From: Aestuariivirga litoralis
GTDB lineage: Bacteria > Pseudomonadota > Alphaproteobacteria > Rhizobiales > Aestuariivirgaceae
Direction of reading: 5' to 3'
Length of the DNA stretch: 64,000 nucleotides
Assembly (NCBI RefSeq): GCF_003234965.1
Contig: NZ_QKVK01000003.1
Location: 434,001 to 498,000, forward strand
Positions 1 through 8,719 of this stretch are shown one piece after another. The position numbers were made by a program, and so were the translations under genes. The first letter of the stretch is position 1, and every line of letters begins with the position of its first letter. Under the pieces are notes generated by a model, which was not told the origin of the DNA, searched no databases, and was given only the letters and a program-made list of their open reading frames with translations.

Positions 1-148
1 AATCCCTGACAAGCGGAATTTACAGCCAGAAAGGATGGTAAAAATCCTACCCTAATGGATGCCAAATGGCTGGTTTTCCGGGTGTTTTCAAACTGCACCC
101 ACCCGCCCATGGTGAATACAACACAACAGAACACATGGGAGAAACTCG

Positions 149-1342
149 ATGCCAGGACAACGCGGCCTCTTCATTCCGGGCCCGACCAACGTGCCGCAGG
201 CGGTCCGCCTCGCGATGGACATTTCCATGGAAGACCAGCGCGCGCCGGATCTTCCCTCCTTCACCCTGCCGCTCTTTGCCGACGTGAAGAAGGTGTTCAA
301 GACCGACACGGCCCAGGTCTTCCTGTTCCCGGCGTCCGGAACCGGCGGCTGGGAAGCCGCGATGACCAACACGCTGTCGCCCGGCGACAAGGTGCTGATC
401 GCCCGCTTCGGCCAGTTCTCGCTGCTCTGGGCCGACATGTGCACCCGCATGGGCCTCGAGGTCGACGTGGTCGACGTGCCGTGGGGCGAGGGCGTGCCGG
501 TCGAGATCTTCGCCGAGAAGCTCAAGGCCGACAAGGCGCATGCCTACAAGGCCGTGCTCGTCACCCACAATGAAACCGCAACGGGTGTGACCAGCGATGT
601 CGCCGGTGTGCGCAAGGCGATGGACGATGCGCATCACCCGGCACTCCTCTTCGTCGACGCGGTGAGCTCGCTCGCCTCGATCGACTTCCACATGGACGAG
701 TGGAAGGTCGACATCTGCGTGTCGGGCTCGCAGAAGGGCTTCATGATGCCCGCCGGCCTCGCGATCCTCGCCGTCTCCGAGAAGGCGCTGGCCGCACGCA
801 AGGCCGCCGGCATGCGCCGCTGCTACTTCGATTTCGAAGACATGATGAAGACCAACAAGGACGGCTTCTTCCCCTATACCCCGCCGCTCCACATGCTCCG
901 TGCACTGAGGGCCGCGACGGACCTCCTTCTCTCCGAGGGCCTGGAGAATGTCTTCGCCCGCCACCACCGCCTCGCCGAGGGCGTGCGCCAGGCGGTTTCC
1001 GCCTGGGGCCTCAGGCTCTGCGCCGCGGCGCCGAAGTGGCATTCCGACACGGTCAGCGCCATCCTGCTGCCCGAGGGCTTCGACAGCGCGGCACTCGTGC
1101 GCCATGCCTATACCAAGTATCACATGTCGCTCGGCATGGGCCTCAACAAGGTGGCCGGCAAGGTGTTCCGCATCGGTCACTTAGGCGACCTCAACGAGAT
1201 CATGTGCCTCCAGGCGCTCGCTGGCGCCGAGATGGCGATGCGCGATCTGGGCGTTCCGGTGACGGCGGGCTCGGGCGTGGGTGCAGCCATCGAATATTAT
1301 CGCGGTGCAACGGCCTCCTCGGCCCTCAAGAACGCCGCATAA
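149..1342 (+). CDS. sgaA: Serine--glyoxylate aminotransferase
   Basis: This PLP-dependent class V aminotransferase (397 aa) moves the amino group of serine to glyoxylate, giving hydroxypyruvate and glycine in the cytoplasmic serine cycle. The N-terminus starts with the family motif [11 protein letters not shown]. The PLP lysine is expected at about K196 in [10 protein letters not shown], and FVDAVSSL precedes it, as in alanine/serine-glyoxylate aminotransferases. The ATG at 149 has a GGGAGA ribosome site at 137-142. It heads an apparent operon with mtkA, mtkB and mcl, the classic methylotroph order. The 148 bases before it hold the presumed promoter; I see no gene there. Confidence 0.93.
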   Translation: MPGQRGLFIPGPTNVPQAVRLAMDISMEDQRAPDLPSFTLPLFADVKKVFKTDTAQVFLFPASGTGGWEAAMTNTLSPGDKVLIARFGQFSLLWADMCTRMGLEVDVVDVPWGEGVPVEIFAEKLKADKAHAYKAVLVTHNETATGVTSDVAGVRKAMDDAHHPALLFVDAVSSLASIDFHMDEWKVDICVSGSQKGFMMPAGLAILAVSEKALAARKAAGMRRCYFDFEDMMKTNKDGFFPYTPPLHMLRALRAATDLLLSEGLENVFARHHRLAEGVRQAVSAWGLRLCAAAPKWHSDTVSAILLPEGFDSAALVRHAYTKYHMSLGMGLNKVAGKVFRIGHLGDLNEIMCLQALAGAEMAMRDLGVPVTAGSGVGAAIEYYRGATASSALKNAA

Positions 1343-1353
1343 GGGAGGACCAA

Positions 1354-2553
1354 ATGGATATTCACGAGTACCAGGCCAAGGAAATCCTTGCCCGCTTCGG
1401 CGTAGCAACACCCAAGGGTGCGCTGGCCTACAGCCCCGAGCAGGCGGCCTACCGCGCCCGCGAGATCGGCGGCAAGCTCTGGGTCGTCAAGGCCCAGGTC
1501 CACACCGGCGGTCGCGGCAAGGCCGGGGGCGTGAAGCTGTGCCGGTCGGAAGACGAGGTGATGGATGCGGCTGACGAGCTGCTCGGCAAGAAGCTCGTTA
1601 CCCACCAGTCCGGGCCCGCGGGCAAGATCGTCGGCCGCCTCTACATCGAGGGCGGTGTCGCCATCGCCAAGGAACTCTATCTGGGCTTCGTTCTGGACCG
1701 GAAGTCCGAGCGCGTGATGGTCGTCGCCTCCTCCGAAGGCGGCATGGAGATCGAGGAGATCGCGGCGGAAAAGCCCGACTCGATCGTCAAGGTGAGCGTG
1801 GAGCCGGCGGTGGGCATGCAGGCCTTCCAGGCCCGCGAGATCGCCTTCGCCTTGGGCCTCAAGCCCTCGCAGATCCAGTCGGCGGTCAACGCCCTGATGG
1901 GCTGCTACCGCGCCTTCGAGGAACTTGATGCGACGATGCTGGAGATCAACCCGCTGATCGTCACCGAGGACGATCACGTCATGGCGCTCGACGCCAAGAT
2001 GACCTTCGACGACAACGCGCTGTTCCGCCACCCGGCGGTGGCCGAGCTCCGCGACAAGAGCCAGGAAGACCCGCGCGAGACCCACGCCAATGACCGTGGC
2101 CTCTCCTATGTCGGCCTCACCGGCAAGATCGGCTGCATCGTCAACGGTGCCGGCCTTGCCATGGCCACGATGGACATGATCAAGCTCGCCGGCGGCGAAC
2201 CTGCGAACTTCCTCGACATCGGCGGCGGTGCAACACCCGAGCGCGTGGCCAAGGCCTTCAAGCTCGTCACCATGGACAAGAACGTCGAGGCCATCCTCGT
2301 CAACATCTTCGCCGGCATCAACCGCTGCGACTGGGTTGCCGAAGGTGTGGTCCAGGCGCTGGAGAAGAGCCCCGTTGGCGTGCCGGTGATCGTGCGCCTT
2401 GCGGGGACCCATGTGGAGGAAGGCCGCCGCATCCTGGCGCGCTCAGGGCTTCCCATCATCCGCGCCAACACGCTGGCCGAAGCCGCCGAACGCGCGGTCG
2501 CGGCCTGGAAGAACAACGCCAACACCGTTGGCCTCAAGGTGGTGAACGCATGA
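1354..2553 (+). CDS. mtkA: Malate--CoA ligase (malate thiokinase) beta subunit
   Basis: This is the ATP-grasp beta subunit (399 aa) of an ADP-forming acyl-CoA ligase, here most likely malate thiokinase, which makes malyl-CoA from malate, CoA and ATP. The start [12 protein letters not shown] and the glycine-rich [13 protein letters not shown] segment are typical of SucC/MtkA, as are ATMLEINPL and [11 protein letters not shown]. Sequence alone does not separate it easily from succinyl-CoA synthetase; the choice rests on its place between sgaA and mcl. The open frame extends upstream into sgaA, but the ATG at 1354 follows a strong GGGAGGA site. It overlaps mtkB by 4 bases, implying translational coupling. 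Confidence 0.88.
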   Translation: MDIHEYQAKEILARFGVATPKGALAYSPEQAAYRAREIGGKLWVVKAQVHTGGRGKAGGVKLCRSEDEVMDAADELLGKKLVTHQSGPAGKIVGRLYIEGGVAIAKELYLGFVLDRKSERVMVVASSEGGMEIEEIAAEKPDSIVKVSVEPAVGMQAFQAREIAFALGLKPSQIQSAVNALMGCYRAFEELDATMLEINPLIVTEDDHVMALDAKMTFDDNALFRHPAVAELRDKSQEDPRETHANDRGLSYVGLTGKIGCIVNGAGLAMATMDMIKLAGGEPANFLDIGGGATPERVAKAFKLVTMDKNVEAILVNIFAGINRCDWVAEGVVQALEKSPVGVPVIVRLAGTHVEEGRRILARSGLPIIRANTLAEAAERAVAAWKNNANTVGLKVVNA

Positions 2554-3437
2554 GCATCCTTCTCGACCGTACGACGCCGGTTCTGGTGCAGGGCATCACC
2601 GGCAAGATCGGCTCCTTCCACGCGAAGGAGATGCGCGAATATGGTACTAACCTGGTCGGCGGCGTCACGCCCGGCAAGGGCGGCACCACCATCGATGGCC
2701 TGCCGGTGTTCGACACCATGAAGGAAGCGGTGGAGAAGACCGGAGCCACCGCCTCGATCGTCTTCGTGCCGCCGCCCTTCGCGGCCGACTCGATCATGGA
2801 AGCAGCGGACGCCAACATCCGGCTCTGCGTCGCCATCACCGACGGCATTCCCTCGCAGGACATGATCCGCGTGAAGCGCTACATGCGCCGCTACCGCGCC
2901 GAGAACCGCATGCGCCTCATCGGCCCCAACTGTGCAGGTGTCATATCGCCCGGCAAGGCGATGATGGGCATCATGCCCGGCAACATCTATCTCCCTGGCA
3001 ATGTCGGCATCGTCGGCCGTTCGGGCACGCTCGGCTATGAAGCCGCGGCGCAGATGATGGAGCTCGGCATGGGTGTTTCCACCTCGGTGGGCATCGGCGG
3101 CGACCCGATCAACGGCTCCTCGTTCAAGGACATCCTCGAGCTCTTCGAGGCCGATCCCGAAACCCACGCCGTTGTCATGATCGGCGAGATCGGCGGCCCG
3201 CAGGAAGCGGAAGCGGCGGAATACATCCGCGACCACATGACCAAGCCGGTGATCGCCTATGTGGCGGGCCTCTCGGCCCCCAAGGGCCGCAAGATGGGCC
3301 ATGCCGGCGCCATCATCTCGGCTTTCGGCGAGGGTGCTTCGGAGAAGGTCGAGCTGCTCCGCGACGTGGGCGTGGCCATCGCGCCCACCCCTGCCGAAAT
3401 CGGCAGCACGGCGCACAAGGTCCTCAAGGCCGCGTAA
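2550..3437 (+). CDS. mtkB: Malate--CoA ligase (malate thiokinase) alpha subunit
   Basis: This alpha subunit (295 aa) carries the CoA-binding Rossmann domain ([16 protein letters not shown] near residues 9-24) and the phosphohistidine domain. The histidine expected to be phosphorylated is about H251 in [24 protein letters not shown] and [10 protein letters not shown] are also conserved in SucD/MtkB. Length matches the family. With the upstream beta subunit it would form the heteromeric malate thiokinase of the serine cycle. The start ATG overlaps the mtkA stop as ATGA. Confidence 0.88.
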   Translation: MSILLDRTTPVLVQGITGKIGSFHAKEMREYGTNLVGGVTPGKGGTTIDGLPVFDTMKEAVEKTGATASIVFVPPPFAADSIMEAADANIRLCVAITDGIPSQDMIRVKRYMRRYRAENRMRLIGPNCAGVISPGKAMMGIMPGNIYLPGNVGIVGRSGTLGYEAAAQMMELGMGVSTSVGIGGDPINGSSFKDILELFEADPETHAVVMIGEIGGPQEAEAAEYIRDHMTKPVIAYVAGLSAPKGRKMGHAGAIISAFGEGASEKVELLRDVGVAIAPTPAEIGSTAHKVLKAA

Positions 3438-3448
3438 GGGGTGAAGCC

Positions 3449-3796
3449 ATGAACCTGCCTCTGGAAACCCCGGTGCGCCTGGGGCGCAGCAGGACCGCGT
3501 CCGGTACCATCAACGTGGTGCCGGAGCTCCGCTCCTATCGCTACGATCCCAAGCCCTGCCGCCTCTCGGCCATGCAGATGCTGGTGCTGCAGCTCGTGTG
3601 CTGCGGGCTTGCCGACAAGGAGATCGCCTATCTCCTCGGCGTGTGCAGTGCGACGGTGAAGGCCCACATGTCCCGCGCCATCCGCGAGATGGGCCTCTAT
3701 CGCCGCCACCAGCTGGTGCGCTACGTGTTCGAGAACGGCCTCTTCGACCCCGAAGCGGCGCAGGCCGAAATCCTGCGCCGCCGCAAGGCCGCCTGA
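3449..3796 (+). CDS. Small LuxR-type helix-turn-helix protein in serine-cycle operon
   Basis: This 115-aa protein has a LuxR/GerE-type HTH in the middle (about residues 38-95). LSAMQMLVLQLVCCGLADKE reads as the first helices, and GVCSATVKAHMSRAIREMGL as the recognition helix and its continuation. There is no receiver or ligand-binding domain; the first 35 residues match nothing I know. It sits 11 bases after mtkB and 21 bases before mcl on the same strand, so it is probably cotranscribed. It occupies the place where many serine-cycle methylotrophs have ppc. It may be a local transcriptional regulator of the cluster; its target is unknown. Confidence 0.72.
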   Translation: MNLPLETPVRLGRSRTASGTINVVPELRSYRYDPKPCRLSAMQMLVLQLVCCGLADKEIAYLLGVCSATVKAHMSRAIREMGLYRRHQLVRYVFENGLFDPEAAQAEILRRRKAA

Positions 3797-3817
3797 CCCC
3801 TTCAGATTGGAATCATC

Positions 3818-4795
3818 ATGAGCTTCTTTAATGTCGAACAGGCCAAGCCGCGCCTGAACCGCAGCGAACTGGCCGTTCCCGGCAGCCAGCCCCAGATGTT
3901 CGAGAAGGCGGCGAAATCCGCCGCCGACGTCGTGTTCCTCGACCTCGAGGACGCGGTGGCCCCCGACGACAAGGCCCAGGCCCGCAAGAACATCATCCAG
4001 GCCATCGGCGACATCGACTGGGGCAACAAGTCCCTGTCGGTGCGCATCAACGGCCTCGATACACATTACATGTACCGCGACGTGGTGGACGTGCTGGAAC
4101 AGGCGAGCGACCGCCTCGACCTGATCATGATCCCCAAGGTCGGCACCGCGTCGGACGTCTATGCGGTGGACATGCTCGTGACCCAGATCGAGACCGCCAG
4201 GAACCGCAAGAAGCGCATCGGCTTCGAGATGATCATCGAGACCGCACTCGGCATGCAGAACGTGCACGAGATCGCGGCGGCGTCCAAGCGCAACGAGTCG
4301 CTGCATTTCGGTGTCGCCGACTATGCCGCGTCCACGCGCGCCCGCACCACCTCGATCGGTGGTGCCAATGCCGACTATGCTGTTCTCACCGAGCCCCTCG
4401 CCGACAATTCGCGCCAGGTGCACTGGGGCGACATGTGGCACTATGCGATCGCCCGCATGGTGGTGGCGGCGCGCGCCAATGGCCTGCGCCCCGTCGACGG
4501 GCCCTTCGGCAATTTCTCCGACCCCGATGCCTTCAAGGCCGCAGCCGCCCGCGCCGCGGTGCTGGGCTGCGAGGGCAAGTGGGCGATCCACCCCTCGCAG
4601 ATCGCCCTCGCCAACGAGGTGATGAGCCCGTCGGACGCGGAAGTGACACGCGCCCGGCGCATCCTCGAGGCGATGAAGGAGGCCGAGGCCCAGGGCAAGG
4701 GGGCGGTGTCGCTCGACGGCCGCCTCATCGACTATGCCTCGATCCGCCAGGCCCAGGTGCTGGTCGAGAAGGCCGCGCAGATCGCGGGGCACTGA
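3818..4795 (+). CDS. mcl: L-malyl-CoA / beta-methylmalyl-CoA lyase
   Basis: This CitE-like TIM-barrel lyase (325 aa) cleaves malyl-CoA to acetyl-CoA and glyoxylate, the last step of the serine cycle. Family motifs run in order: RSELAVPGSQPQMFEKAAKS, VFLDLEDAVAPDDK (metal and CoA region), the RING segment near SVRINGLDTHY, FEMIIETALGMQN with the metal-binding glutamate, LHFGVADYAAS, and the C-terminal WAIHPSQIALANEV. Length fits Mcl1 rather than shorter CitE paralogues. It follows sgaA-mtkAB on the same strand, and its products and substrates connect with both. Confidence 0.9.
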   Translation: MSFFNVEQAKPRLNRSELAVPGSQPQMFEKAAKSAADVVFLDLEDAVAPDDKAQARKNIIQAIGDIDWGNKSLSVRINGLDTHYMYRDVVDVLEQASDRLDLIMIPKVGTASDVYAVDMLVTQIETARNRKKRIGFEMIIETALGMQNVHEIAAASKRNESLHFGVADYAASTRARTTSIGGANADYAVLTEPLADNSRQVHWGDMWHYAIARMVVAARANGLRPVDGPFGNFSDPDAFKAAAARAAVLGCEGKWAIHPSQIALANEVMSPSDAEVTRARRILEAMKEAEAQGKGAVSLDGRLIDYASIRQAQVLVEKAAQIAGH

Positions 4796-4804
4796 CCCAA
4801 GAGT

Positions 4805-4918
4805 TCCCCTCCCCCTTGTGGGGAGGGGCAGGGGTGGGGGTGATGCTCGAGATGGTGTTTCACCATCGGACTCGCGGAACCACCCCCACACTTGGTCCCT
4901 CCCCACAAGGGGGAGGGA
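4805..4918. repeat. Nested inverted-repeat intergenic element (MITE/REP-like)
   Basis: Two imperfect inverted arms of about 38 bases, at 4805-4842 and 4881-4918, share the core CTCCCCCTTGTGGGGAGGG. Between them a second, perfect hairpin has a 7-bp stem (GATGGTG 4851-4857, CACCATC 4861-4867). The whole can fold into a cruciform or long stem. It lies in the 229-base gap after mcl. It could act as a transcription terminator or be a small non-autonomous mobile or REP-like palindrome. I recall similar C-rich/G-rich palindromes from Hyphomicrobiales intergenic regions, but cannot check copy number here. Confidence 0.7.
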
Positions 4919-5024
4919 AACGCACCTTCCATCCACATCGCGCTGCGTGCTCTCCGCAAAAATTCGGTTTCTGCACGCTGCTTTGCTGACCTATACTGCG
5001 GCCCTGCACCCGTTGGAGGGCTCG

Positions 5025-5939
5025 TTGAAGGATCCATACGAAACACTGGGCGTGGCCAAGACGGCCACTGCCGACGAGATCAGGTCGGCCTACCGCAAGC
5101 TGGCCAAGAAGCTGCATCCGGACTTGAACCCCGGCGACAAGTCGGCGGAAGAAAAGTTCAAGCAGGTGGCCGGCGCCTATGACCTGCTGTCGGACGAGGA
5201 AAAGCGCCGCCGCTTCGATGCGGGCGAGATCGACGCCTCCGGTGCCGAGCGCCAGCATGAGCGCTATTACCGCGACTATGCTCAGGACCCCGGCGGCCGC
5301 CGCTACCAGTACCAGAGCGCGGGCTCCGGCTTCGACGATTTCGCCTCGCAGGATGACTTCCTGGCCGAGCTCTTGCGCCGCCGCCAGGAACAGGCGCGCC
5401 GGGCGCCAGGCGCCGACCGCTCCTATGAGCTGGAGATCGACTTCCTCGATGCGGTGAATGGTGCGACGAAGCGCATCATGCTGCCCGATGGCGGCTCGCT
5501 CGACGTCACCATTCCGGCTGGCATCGAGGAGGGCCAGATCCTGCGGCTGCGCGGCAAGGGTGCGCCGTCACGCGGCGAGGGCCCGGCGGGGGATGCGCTG
5601 GTGGCCATCACCATCCGTCCGCACCGCTTCTTCAAGCGCGAGGGCGATGACATCCTGCTCGAGCTTCCCGTGACCATCCAGGAGGCGGTGCTGGGCGGCA
5701 AGGTGAAGGTGCCGACCACCACGGGCGCCGTCATGGCCACGGTGCCCAAGGGTTCCAACACCGGCACGACGCTGCGCCTCAAGGGCAAGGGCGTCGCGAA
5801 AAAGGGTGGCGGTGCCGGTGACGAGCTCGTCCGGCTCAAGGTCATGGTGCCGGCCGAGCCTGATGCCGCGCTTGAAAACTTCCTCTCCGGCTGGACGCCG
5901 GGTTCGAACTATGATCCGCGCCGGGACATGCAGTCATGA
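5025..5939 (+). CDS. DnaJ C-terminal-domain co-chaperone (CbpA/DnaJ-like)
   Basis: This Hsp40 co-chaperone (about 304 aa) would stimulate DnaK and hand over unfolded substrates. It has an N-terminal J domain (DPYETLGVAKTATADEIRSA, with HPD in KKLHPDLNPGD), then a G/F-poor linker with FDDFASQDDF. Two C-terminal substrate-binding beta domains follow, with repeated LRLRGKG and LRLKGKG. There is no zinc-finger domain, so it is type II. The frame runs far upstream, but no ATG or GTG fits; TTG at 5025 follows GGAGGG at 5015-5020 and starts exactly at the J domain. It overlaps cbpM by 4 bases. Confidence 0.83.
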   Translation: MKDPYETLGVAKTATADEIRSAYRKLAKKLHPDLNPGDKSAEEKFKQVAGAYDLLSDEEKRRRFDAGEIDASGAERQHERYYRDYAQDPGGRRYQYQSAGSGFDDFASQDDFLAELLRRRQEQARRAPGADRSYELEIDFLDAVNGATKRIMLPDGGSLDVTIPAGIEEGQILRLRGKGAPSRGEGPAGDALVAITIRPHRFFKREGDDILLELPVTIQEAVLGGKVKVPTTTGAVMATVPKGSNTGTTLRLKGKGVAKKGGGAGDELVRLKVMVPAEPDAALENFLSGWTPGSNYDPRRDMQS

Positions 5940-6211
5940 TCATCACCAAGAGCGAATTCCTTCTCCGCGCCCATCTCGACCAGCAGACGCTGGAGGTGTG
6001 GATCCAGGAAGAATGGCTGTCGCCCGACCAGGGCGATGCGGAGCCTGTCTTCTCCGAGGCCGATCTCGCCCGCGCCGGGCTGATCCGCGACCTGCAGGGC
6101 GATCTCGGCGTCAATCGCGAGGGCGTTGGCGTGATCCTCAACCTCGTCGACCAGATCCACAGCCTGCGCTGGGCGCTGGCGAACCGGATCGCGCCACCGC
6201 AGGACGAGTGA
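5936..6211 (+). CDS. cbpM: CbpM-type chaperone modulator
   Basis: This 91-aa protein resembles CbpM/YccW-like modulators with a MerR-type HTH fold. These bind the J domain of CbpA and inhibit its activity. Visible features are the N-terminal LLRAHLDQQTLEVWIQEEWL and the later FSEADLARAGLIRDLQGDLG, followed by VGVILNLVDQIHSLRWAL, a helix expected to be amphipathic. It starts within the stop of the DnaJ-like gene (ATGA overlap), so the pair is translationally coupled. The size and pairing are the usual ones for cbpA-cbpM. Confidence 0.8.
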   Translation: MIITKSEFLLRAHLDQQTLEVWIQEEWLSPDQGDAEPVFSEADLARAGLIRDLQGDLGVNREGVGVILNLVDQIHSLRWALANRIAPPQDE

Positions 6212-6223
6212 ACCCTTAAATCC

Positions 6224-6249
6224 GTCATCCCGGCGAAAGCCGGGATGAC
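6224..6249. terminator. Bidirectional hairpin between convergent genes
   Basis: A perfect 11-bp stem (GTCATCCCGGC / GCCGGGATGAC) with a GAAA tetraloop lies between the convergent cbpM and flavodoxin-like genes. No clear T run follows on either strand. It may terminate or stabilise both transcripts. The same kind of palindrome is common between genes in Hyphomicrobiales, so it may also be a dispersed repeat. Confidence 0.65.
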
Positions 6250-6265
6250 CGCAGAGGGGGGTGCA

Positions 6266-6832
6266 CTAGAACCAGGTCGCCCCCAGCTGCCGTGCCCGTT
6301 CCAGCAAGGTGTGGCGCGTCGCGTCGTTCTCCATGACGTCATACATCAGCTCGAGATGGGAGCGCGGGATGCCGCAATACTCCATCATGCCGGTGTTGAT
6401 CTGAACCCGCATCGCCTCGTCGTAGCCGCGTTTCGCATAGGTCTCCGGACCGGCCGAGGCCGTGCCGATGAGGAGCGCGGACTGGAGCTTCAGCTTGCGC
6501 GCGCCGTAGGCCCAGCCATTGTTCCACACCCGGTCGATCCAGCCCTTGGTGGTCGCCGGCACGGACCACCACCAGACGGGAAACACGAAGGCGATGGCCT
6601 GGTTGCGGACGATCCTCGCCTGCTCCGCCAGTACCTCGGCCGAATAGACCTTGTCGGGGTCATCCCAGTCCGGCTCGTCATCGACGGGAAGCCGCGGGTC
6701 GAAATCCTCGGCGCGGAGATTGGCGAATTCGGGCAGGTGGCCCGCGCTGCGCAGCCCCGCCATCAGACTGTCGGCCACCGCTCCGCAGAAGGAGTCGCGC
6801 CTGGGATGATCGAATACAACGAGCACCTTCAT
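6266..6832 (-). CDS. Flavodoxin-like NAD(P)H oxidoreductase
   Basis: This 188-aa protein belongs to the flavodoxin-2 fold family (NQO1/MdaB/KefF-like), using FMN or FAD to reduce quinones or related acceptors. The FMN phosphate loop is in MKVLVVFDHPRRDSFCGAVA. The conserved core FVFPVWWWSVPATTKGWIDR, with the following VWNNGWAYG, is characteristic. The C-terminal GIPRSHLELMYDV is also typical. It lies just downstream of the GlxA-type regulator on the same strand, with a 9-base gap, and is probably controlled with it. The physiological substrate is not evident. Confidence 0.82.
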   Translation of the reverse strand: MKVLVVFDHPRRDSFCGAVADSLMAGLRSAGHLPEFANLRAEDFDPRLPVDDEPDWDDPDKVYSAEVLAEQARIVRNQAIAFVFPVWWWSVPATTKGWIDRVWNNGWAYGARKLKLQSALLIGTASAGPETYAKRGYDEAMRVQINTGMMEYCGIPRSHLELMYDVMENDATRHTLLERARQLGATWF

Positions 6833-6841
6833 CGCCGTCTC

Positions 6842-7900
6842 CTATGTCTTCTTCGCCTGCTGCCGCAGCTTGAAGGATGGCACGGTTCCAAAGCGCTGCC
6901 GATAGGCCTTGCGCAACGCTGCCTGGGACTGGAAGCCGCAGGCCACCGCGATCTCCATCATCGACATGTCGGTCTCCGAGATCAGGCTGTGGGCCTGGTC
7001 GAGCCGGATGTCGCGCAGCCTGGCGGCAGGCGAGGTGTGGAGGCGGTCGTGGAACAGCCGCTCCATCTGGCGGCGGGACAGGCCGTGGCGGGCCGCCAGT
7101 TCCTCGACGTCGATGTCGCCCGCGAAGCCCGCACGCATGTCGTTGAGGATGGCGGAGAGCCTGGGGTGGCGAACACCCAGCTCGGCGGCGACGGAAAGGC
7201 GCTGCTTGTTGCCCTCGCCGCGCGGCATGCCGTGAAGGCACATCTCCGCCACCTTGGTGGCCAGCCCCGTGCCGTAATGCTCCTCGATGAGCGACACCAG
7301 CAGGTCGACCCCGGCGGCGCCGCCGCCGCAGGTGATGACCTGCCCGTCCCGGCACCAGATCTGGTTGGCGACGGGAAGCTCGGGAAAGATCTCCTCGAAG
7401 GCCGGCTGGTTCTCCCAGTGCAGCGTGAAGCGCTTGCCGGCGAGAAGCCCGGCGCGGGCCAGCGTGAAGGCGCCGGTGCACACGCCGCCCATGGTGCGCC
7501 CGTGGCGGGCCTGCTCGCGCAGCCAGGCGATGGTCCTGGGCGAGGCCGCGAGATAGCCATCGACGCCCGAGCATACGAAGACGGTGTCGCCGCTCCCGGT
7601 CTCGGTGAGGCCGCCGTCGACCACGATGGAGACCCCGTTGGAGCAGCGCACCGGCTGGCCATCCTCGGACAGCAGGTACCAGCGATAGAGGCACTTGCCG
7701 GTCAGCTGGTTGGCGATGCGCAGGGGTTCGACCGCCGCCGAGAAGGCCAGCATGGTCATCTTCGGCAGCATCATGAAATAGAAGTCGCGGGTGGTGACGG
7801 GCCGGTCGAGCGCGAAGGACGCCGCGCCCTTGCTGACGAAGCGGTCGCGGTCGGCCTCGCTCACGTCCCCTGTCGTCCGGTGCGGCGCGCGGTGTCCCAT
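6842..7900 (-). CDS. GlxA-type AraC-family transcriptional regulator
   Basis: This regulator (352 aa) has an N-terminal class I glutamine-amidotransferase-like (DJ-1/PfpI) domain and two C-terminal AraC HTHs. The sensor domain includes RDFYFMMLPKMTMLAFSAAV and MGGVCTGAFTLARAG, where the cysteine sits in the nucleophile-elbow position. The HTH part reads VEELAARHGLSRRQMERLFH and MMEIAVACGFQSQAALRKAY. Relatives control glycine betaine, carnitine or arginine use. I chose ATG 7900 by family length; an ATG at 7957 is possible. It is divergent from the GntR gene at 7985. Confidence 0.82.
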   Translation of the reverse strand: MGHRAPHRTTGDVSEADRDRFVSKGAASFALDRPVTTRDFYFMMLPKMTMLAFSAAVEPLRIANQLTGKCLYRWYLLSEDGQPVRCSNGVSIVVDGGLTETGSGDTVFVCSGVDGYLAASPRTIAWLREQARHGRTMGGVCTGAFTLARAGLLAGKRFTLHWENQPAFEEIFPELPVANQIWCRDGQVITCGGGAAGVDLLVSLIEEHYGTGLATKVAEMCLHGMPRGEGNKQRLSVAAELGVRHPRLSAILNDMRAGFAGDIDVEELAARHGLSRRQMERLFHDRLHTSPAARLRDIRLDQAHSLISETDMSMMEIAVACGFQSQAALRKAYRQRFGTVPSFKLRQQAKKT

Positions 7901-7984
7901 GGCATGATCTAGACGCGGGAGGCGGCGAGCGTCCACCCCTCTTTGCCGGCTTCCCATCGCGGCGGGCTGCGCTAGTATCGTGCC

Positions 7985-8716
7985 ATGGCAAAAACGGCGA
8001 AACGGGCCCCGAAGCGGGCAGGCACCTCCGACGAGCGGGTGCACCAGAACCTCTACAAGGCGATCATCGACCATCGCATCGCCCCTGGCACGCCCCTGCA
8101 GGAGGATGCGCTGGCCCAGGCCTTCGGCATCAGCCGCACGGTGATCCGCAAGGCGCTGCAGCGGCTGGCGCATGAGCGGCTGGTGGAACTCGTCCCCAAC
8201 AAGGGGGCCTTCGTCGCCAAGCCTTCCGCCGAGGAGGCCCGCCACGTGTTCGAGGCCAGGCGCGCCCTTGAACGGGTGCTGGTGGAGCGGGCGATCGAGC
8301 TCGGTTCCGACCGCGACATCGCCACGCTGGTCGATACCGCGCGGCAGGAGAAGAAGGCGGCGGAGACCGGCGACAAGGAGGAGCGCCTGAAGCTTTCGGG
8401 CACCTTCCACACGCAGCTGGCCCGCATCGGCGGCAACCCGGTGCTGACGGGCTTTCTCACCGAGCTCGTCTCCCGCAGCTCGCTGATCATCGCGCTTTAC
8501 GAGTCGCCCGGCGCCGTGCCCTGCTCGCATGGCGAACACCTGGAGATCGCCACCGCCATCCGCCAGCGCAACCGGGCGCGGGCGGTGCAGTACATGAACC
8601 ATCACCTGCAGCACATCGAGGCGCAGCTCGATCTTTCGAACGCCCTGGTGAATGTCGACTTTGACCGGCTGTTCAGCAAGGCCCCGCCACGGCGCGGCGC
8701 CAGCGCGGCGAAGTGA
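7985..8716 (+). CDS. GntR-family (FadR/FCD-type) transcriptional regulator
   Basis: This 243-aa protein has an N-terminal winged HTH (about residues 14-78, with LAQAFGISRTVIRKALQRL) and a C-terminal all-helical FCD ligand domain. The FCD metal-binding residues are suggested by FHTQLARIGGNPVL, CSHGEHLEIATAI and YMNHHLQHIE. FCD regulators often bind carboxylates or amino-acid-like ligands. It ends 3 bases before the convergent racemase gene, and a GntR-like TGTATACA palindrome lies in front of that racemase, making the racemase/transporter pair its likely target. Confidence 0.85.
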   Translation: MAKTAKRAPKRAGTSDERVHQNLYKAIIDHRIAPGTPLQEDALAQAFGISRTVIRKALQRLAHERLVELVPNKGAFVAKPSAEEARHVFEARRALERVLVERAIELGSDRDIATLVDTARQEKKAAETGDKEERLKLSGTFHTQLARIGGNPVLTGFLTELVSRSSLIIALYESPGAVPCSHGEHLEIATAIRQRNRARAVQYMNHHLQHIEAQLDLSNALVNVDFDRLFSKAPPRRGASAAK

Positions 8717-8719
8717 GGC

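Noticed and set aside
1354-3437. Succinyl-CoA synthetase (sucCD) as identity of the two-subunit ligase
   Set aside because: The motifs alone would allow it, but the genes lie between serine--glyoxylate aminotransferase and malyl-CoA lyase, the known place of malate thiokinase, and no TCA-cycle genes (sucAB, mdh) adjoin them.
3257-4936. Long antisense open frame opposite mcl and mtkB
   Set aside because: It covers well-supported sense genes and has no recognisable domain; a product of GC-rich codon structure.
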